Source: an uncultured Clostridia bacterium (GTDB lineage Bacteria > Bacillota > Clostridia > Christensenellales > Aristaeellaceae). From it: 64,000 bases of DNA. Position 1 is the first letter of the stretch. Each line of letters starts with the position of its first letter. Under the pieces are notes generated by a model. It saw only the letters and a program-made list of their open reading frames with translations, did not search any database and was not told the origin of the DNA. Location: positions 8,602-72,601 of the forward strand of contig CALCQO010000001.1 in NCBI GenBank assembly GCA_937894675.1, read 5' to 3'. Shown one piece after another: positions 61,116 through 64,000 of this stretch. The position numbers were made by a program, and so were the translations under genes.

Positions 61116-62414
61116 CTACATCCTGCTTTGCAGGTAGCGCACGCAGGTAACCATGGCTTTGTCGTCGCCAACCATCCCTCCTTTGGAAATAAACTTCAGT
61201 CCAGGGAACGCTCCGCCCAGCTGTTCGCCGTATCCGGCCAGGGGCACCACCTCATCCAAAAGCTTCAGACCAACGGTGCCGAAGCGGCGGTTGATGGCGG
61301 CGGTGATATCGCCTCCGGTGGAATAAATGCCTTTGAAGGCAGGGGACTGCTTGAGCACTCTGTAGGTAATCTCCGCCAGCGCCGTGTTGATCAGCTCCGA
61401 GATGCCCTCGGCGTCCATCTGGCGGCGCTGCATGTGGTAGGGGAAGTCCAGCCGTTTTTCAGGGTTGATGCCGTCGCCCACCACGCTGAACACATCATAT
61501 TCGTCCACCTGTTTGAGTACCTGCTCCACCACCCGGGCGATTTCTTTCTCCCGGCTTTCCTCGCTGTCCACCAGGCGCTCGCAGTTGATAAACTCGTTAT
61601 ACAGGGGAATGTCTTCCAGCAGGCTCTGGTGCTGCGCCCGGGCCACCCCGTTGACCGAGCCGATGGTGCACAGCACCTTGTTGGCCTGGGGCTTTTTGTT
61701 CACAGGAATCAGGTATTTGGCGGCGGTGGCGGTGAACACGCCGGGATCCACGGGGAAGAAGGGCACATGGCTCATAATCAGCGCCCGGGCGATGATGTCC
61801 ATGTCCTCCTGGGAAACGCTGTCGCAAATCAGGGTGCGGATGCCCTGGGCCTTGTACTCCAGCACCTTGCGGCACACATGCTCCACGCCCTTGTCGATAT
61901 CCTCCAGATACAGGCTGGCCACCGGGAATTTGGACTGCTTCTCGTACAGCACCTGGGCGCGGGAGGTGTTGATGGGCGCCTTGGGGTCCTTAGCGGCGTC
62001 GGTGTGGATCAGCGGCACGCCGCCCACCAGCAGGTAGCCGCCCACCAGGTGGCGCCCGGAGGAGGGGAAGCAGGGCACGCAGACTGCCATGTATTCCGGG
62101 CCCAGCTTGTCCAGGAACGCGTCGGTCTCGCTGCCCAGGTTGCCCCGCAGGGTAGAGTCGATGCGCTTGGCGTACAGGGTAATCTCGTCGGAAACAAAAT
62201 TATTCAGTACCTGGCTGACCGCTTCATGGGCTTCCCGGGAAGAAATACCCCGGGAGTCCGTGGGAATCACCAGGCAGTCGCAGGGGGGCACTTCAAAGCC
62301 CTCCGCCAGGGTGCCCGACAGCAGGGTGTAGGTATCAAAACCGTTCTTTTTCAGCAATACCCCTGTCGCGTTGGCGCCCGTCAAATCGTCGGCAATCACC
62401 AAACATTTTGCCAT
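61116..62414 (-). CDS. Four-carbon acid sugar kinase (DUF1537, DtnK/DenK type)
   Basis: 432 residues from ATG 62414 (GGGGGG-type RBS). The N-terminal domain has CLVIADDLTGANATGVLL and KRIDSTLRGNLGSETDAF, the acid-sugar-binding half; the C-terminal nucleotide-binding half has STGGDITAAINRRFG and FISKGGMVGDDKAM. Family members phosphorylate D-threonate, L-threonate or D-erythronate at C4. The order kinase, PdxA2, GntP is the known D-threonate/D-erythronate catabolic arrangement, yielding dihydroxyacetone phosphate. Which stereoisomer is used cannot be decided from sequence alone. Confidence 0.88.
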   Translation of the reverse strand: MAKCLVIADDLTGANATGVLLKKNGFDTYTLLSGTLAEGFEVPPCDCLVIPTDSRGISSREAHEAVSQVLNNFVSDEITLYAKRIDSTLRGNLGSETDAFLDKLGPEYMAVCVPCFPSSGRHLVGGYLLVGGVPLIHTDAAKDPKAPINTSRAQVLYEKQSKFPVASLYLEDIDKGVEHVCRKVLEYKAQGIRTLICDSVSQEDMDIIARALIMSHVPFFPVDPGVFTATAAKYLIPVNKKPQANKVLCTIGSVNGVARAQHQSLLEDIPLYNEFINCERLVDSEESREKEIARVVEQVLKQVDEYDVFSVVGDGINPEKRLDFPYHMQRRQMDAEGISELINTALAEITYRVLKQSPAFKGIYSTGGDITAAINRRFGTVGLKLLDEVVPLAGYGEQLGGAFPGLKFISKGGMVGDDKAMVTCVRYLQSRM

Positions 62415-62654
62415 GAAAGGTACCCCCCTTTCCTTGCGCCGGTGCATAATTATTGCCATCTGGATTGCCGGCGCGGTGTATATGTATTATGATGCGGAAA
62501 TGATAGCATAGGCGGCGAGGAAATGTCAATAAGTTGCGTAATTATTCAACTGCCGAAAACCATTTGAAAACATAACCCCGTCCTTGCGCGGCGGGTTGGC
62601 ATCGGGTAGAATGCAGGGTACCTGCAGGGCTTTGCGCCCGGAAAAGAGGAATGT

Positions 62655-63878
62655 ATGAAGACACAGCGGCCTTGGCCATGGGTGGAAATCACCCCCAAGG
62701 GGGAACGCGCCCTGCGGGGCGGGCATCCCTGGGTGTATGAAGGGGAAGTAACGGCGCTGGAGGGCTGCCGGGACGGCGAACTGTGCGATGTGTTCAGCAA
62801 TAAGCGCCGCTACCTGGGCACGGGGTTTTACAACAGCGCTTCCCTCCTGCGGGTGCGGGTTATTTCCCGCAACGCCAACGATTTGTTCGACGAGGCCTTC
62901 TGGGCGCGCCGGGTGCGCTACGCCGTGGACTACCGCTTCGCGGTGATGGGGCCGGATGTGTCCGCCTGCCGGCTGATTTTCGGCGAGGCCGACCTGTTCC
63001 CCGGCCTTACGGTCGACCGGTTTGGGGACATCCTGGTGGCCGAGGTGCAGAGCCTGGGCATCGACAACATGCGGGGCGTACTCTTTCCTCTTATAATGGA
63101 AGCGCTTCGTGAAAAAGGCGCACCCGTCCGGGGCATTTATGAGCGCAGCGAAGGCGGTTTGCGCCAGAAGGAAGGCATGGAGCAGCGCTCCGGCTTTTTC
63201 CCGCTGCCGGGCATGGACATGCCCCAGGACGCCGCAGCTGAAATCACCGAAAATGGGGTGCGCTACCATGTGGACGTGGCGGCGGGGCAGAAGACGGGCT
63301 TCTTTCTGGATCAGAAATACAACCGCAGGGCGGCGGCGGCGCTGGCCAACGGCCGCAAAGTGCTGGACTGCTTTACCCACACGGGCAGCTTCGCCCTCAA
63401 CTGCGCTTTGCGGGGGGCGGCCAGCGTGTACTGCGTGGACGCTTCCCAGGAGGCGCTGGACATGGCGGCGCGCAACGCCCAGCTCAACGGGGTGCTGGAC
63501 AAACTGACCTTTGAGAAGGCGGATGCCCTCAAGTGGCTGCCCCAGCAGGTGGAGAAGCGGGAAAAGTACGACCTGGTCATCCTCGACCCGCCCGCCTTTG
63601 CCAAGGCGCGCCGGGACACGGCCAACGCCCGCAGGGGGTATCAGGAAATCAACATGCGGGGCATGCAGTTGGTGAACCGCGGCGGCTTTCTGGCCACCGC
63701 CAGCTGCTCCCACAACATGCCCCGGGCGCTGCTGGAGCAAGCGCTGCTGGAGGCCTCCCTGGAGGCGGGGGTGCAGCTGAAACTGGTGGAAGGCAGGGGA
63801 CAGAGCCCCGACCATCCGGTGCTGCTGGGGGTGCCCGAGACAGAATATCTGAAGTTCTACATCTTCCAGGTGGTGTAA
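62655..63878 (+). CDS. RlmI-like class I SAM-dependent rRNA methyltransferase
   Basis: 407 residues, the RlmI/RlmK-C size. A PUA-like N-terminal domain (ERALRGGHPWVYEGEVTALE ... RYLGTGFYNSASLLRVRVIS) is followed by the EEHEA-like middle domain and the Rossmann MTase (VLDCFTHTGSFALNCALRGA, VDASQEALDMAARNAQLNG, YDLVILDPPAFAKAR). The DPPxF motif is the catalytic loop of m5C-type (RlmI) enzymes, although TASCSHNM near the end also matches. It probably methylates 23S rRNA. AAGAGGA precedes ATG 62655. Confidence 0.88.
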   Translation: MKTQRPWPWVEITPKGERALRGGHPWVYEGEVTALEGCRDGELCDVFSNKRRYLGTGFYNSASLLRVRVISRNANDLFDEAFWARRVRYAVDYRFAVMGPDVSACRLIFGEADLFPGLTVDRFGDILVAEVQSLGIDNMRGVLFPLIMEALREKGAPVRGIYERSEGGLRQKEGMEQRSGFFPLPGMDMPQDAAAEITENGVRYHVDVAAGQKTGFFLDQKYNRRAAAALANGRKVLDCFTHTGSFALNCALRGAASVYCVDASQEALDMAARNAQLNGVLDKLTFEKADALKWLPQQVEKREKYDLVILDPPAFAKARRDTANARRGYQEINMRGMQLVNRGGFLATASCSHNMPRALLEQALLEASLEAGVQLKLVEGRGQSPDHPVLLGVPETEYLKFYIFQVV

Positions 63879-63964
63879 CTTGTCGAAACTGTCCAAGAAG
63901 CGGCCGGAAGGGCGGGGACGGGTGTCAAGCGGCAAAAAGATAAGAAAAAATGCTGAAAATGTGC

Positions 63965-63993
63965 TTGACAGTGTGAAATTGGTGTGATAATCT
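63965..63993 (+). promoter_or_regulatory. Strong sigma-A promoter at right edge
   Basis: A perfect TTGACA (63965-63970), 17-base spacer and TAATCT (63988-63993) point to a gene that starts beyond the window. Bases 63879-63964 hold no gene. Confidence 0.65.
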
Positions 63994-64000
63994 ATTCAGG

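Noticed and set aside
1..64000. CRISPR array, rRNA genes, insertion sequence or replication origin
   Set aside because: No regularly spaced direct repeats, rRNA motifs, transposase genes or DnaA-box clusters were seen on reading through the window.

Overview
The window looks like a chromosomal stretch of a Gram-positive (monoderm) anaerobe of the Bacillota, most likely a gut-associated Clostridia/Christensenellales-type organism. The reasons are cell-wall sorting signals of the LPxTG type on large pilin-like surface proteins, strong AGGAGG ribosome binding sites, a GC-rich genome with some GTG/TTG starts, a lysoplasmalogenase, a PduL phosphotransacylase and TctABC/GntP-type carboxylate transporters. 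I cannot name the species. No origin, rRNA, CRISPR array or insertion sequence was seen.

Layout. 1-5.4 kb (minus strand): a substrate-binding protein, ABC ATPase and fused permease, then a winged-helix/LicC-type nucleotidyltransferase fusion and a YidC/Oxa1 insertase cut by the left edge; this reads as uptake and CDP-activation of a small head group (choline or 2-aminoethylphosphonate type). 5.4-6.2 kb: decayed tRNA-like sequence. 6.2-12.1 kb: two surface proteins with CnaB/SpaA and Spy0128/FctA-type isopeptide domains and LPPTGD sorting signals. 12.3-17.1 kb: MFS transporter, zinc-type dehydrogenase, two unassigned or loosely assigned membrane proteins. 17.4-21.9 kb: translation GTPases TypA/BipA and PrfC around a GNAT acetyltransferase. 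22.1-29.6 kb: a giant third surface protein of about 2,500 codons interrupted by one in-frame TGA at a position where its repeats carry tryptophan. 30-35.1 kb: LysR regulator divergent from tctC-tctB-tctA and a fumarylacetoacetate-hydrolase family enzyme. 35.2-39.6 kb: housekeeping genes and a DAACS symporter. 39.9-43.0 kb: an AT-rich two-gene cassette (EcoRI-family adenine methyltransferase plus DUF262-HNH protein) sitting between a 5' fragment of an M29-like aminopeptidase gene and a 3' fragment of a gltS gene. 43-47 kb: secreted protein, iron alcohol dehydrogenase, hemolysin III, and a second AT-rich insert (DUF2806 protein). 47.2-51.5 kb: a tightly overlapping eight-gene phage-derived block (scaffold-like, capsid, connector, small morphogenesis proteins, NlpC/P60 lysin, holin) with no terminase, portal, tape measure or integrase. 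51.5-56.3 kb: duplicated secreted alpha/beta hydrolases, a YdhW-like/FdhD/TPR operon and an isolated PduL. 56.3-56.9 kb: a dense cluster of perfect palindromes. 56.9-63.9 kb: ThuA-like protein, HAD phosphatase, a D-threonate/D-erythronate-type operon (DUF1537 kinase, PdxA2-type dehydrogenase, GntP permease) and an RlmI-like methyltransferase.

The most interesting points are: (1) the methyltransferase/DUF262-HNH pair that replaced the middle of a host locus, together with the nearby AT-rich DUF2806 insert that abuts the incomplete phage block; (2) the TGA-at-Trp interruption that separates the giant adhesin from its cell-wall anchor; (3) the three surface proteins that share a C-terminal isopeptide module; (4) two different multi-hairpin intergenic elements. 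All functional calls rest on reading the translations; no database search was possible.
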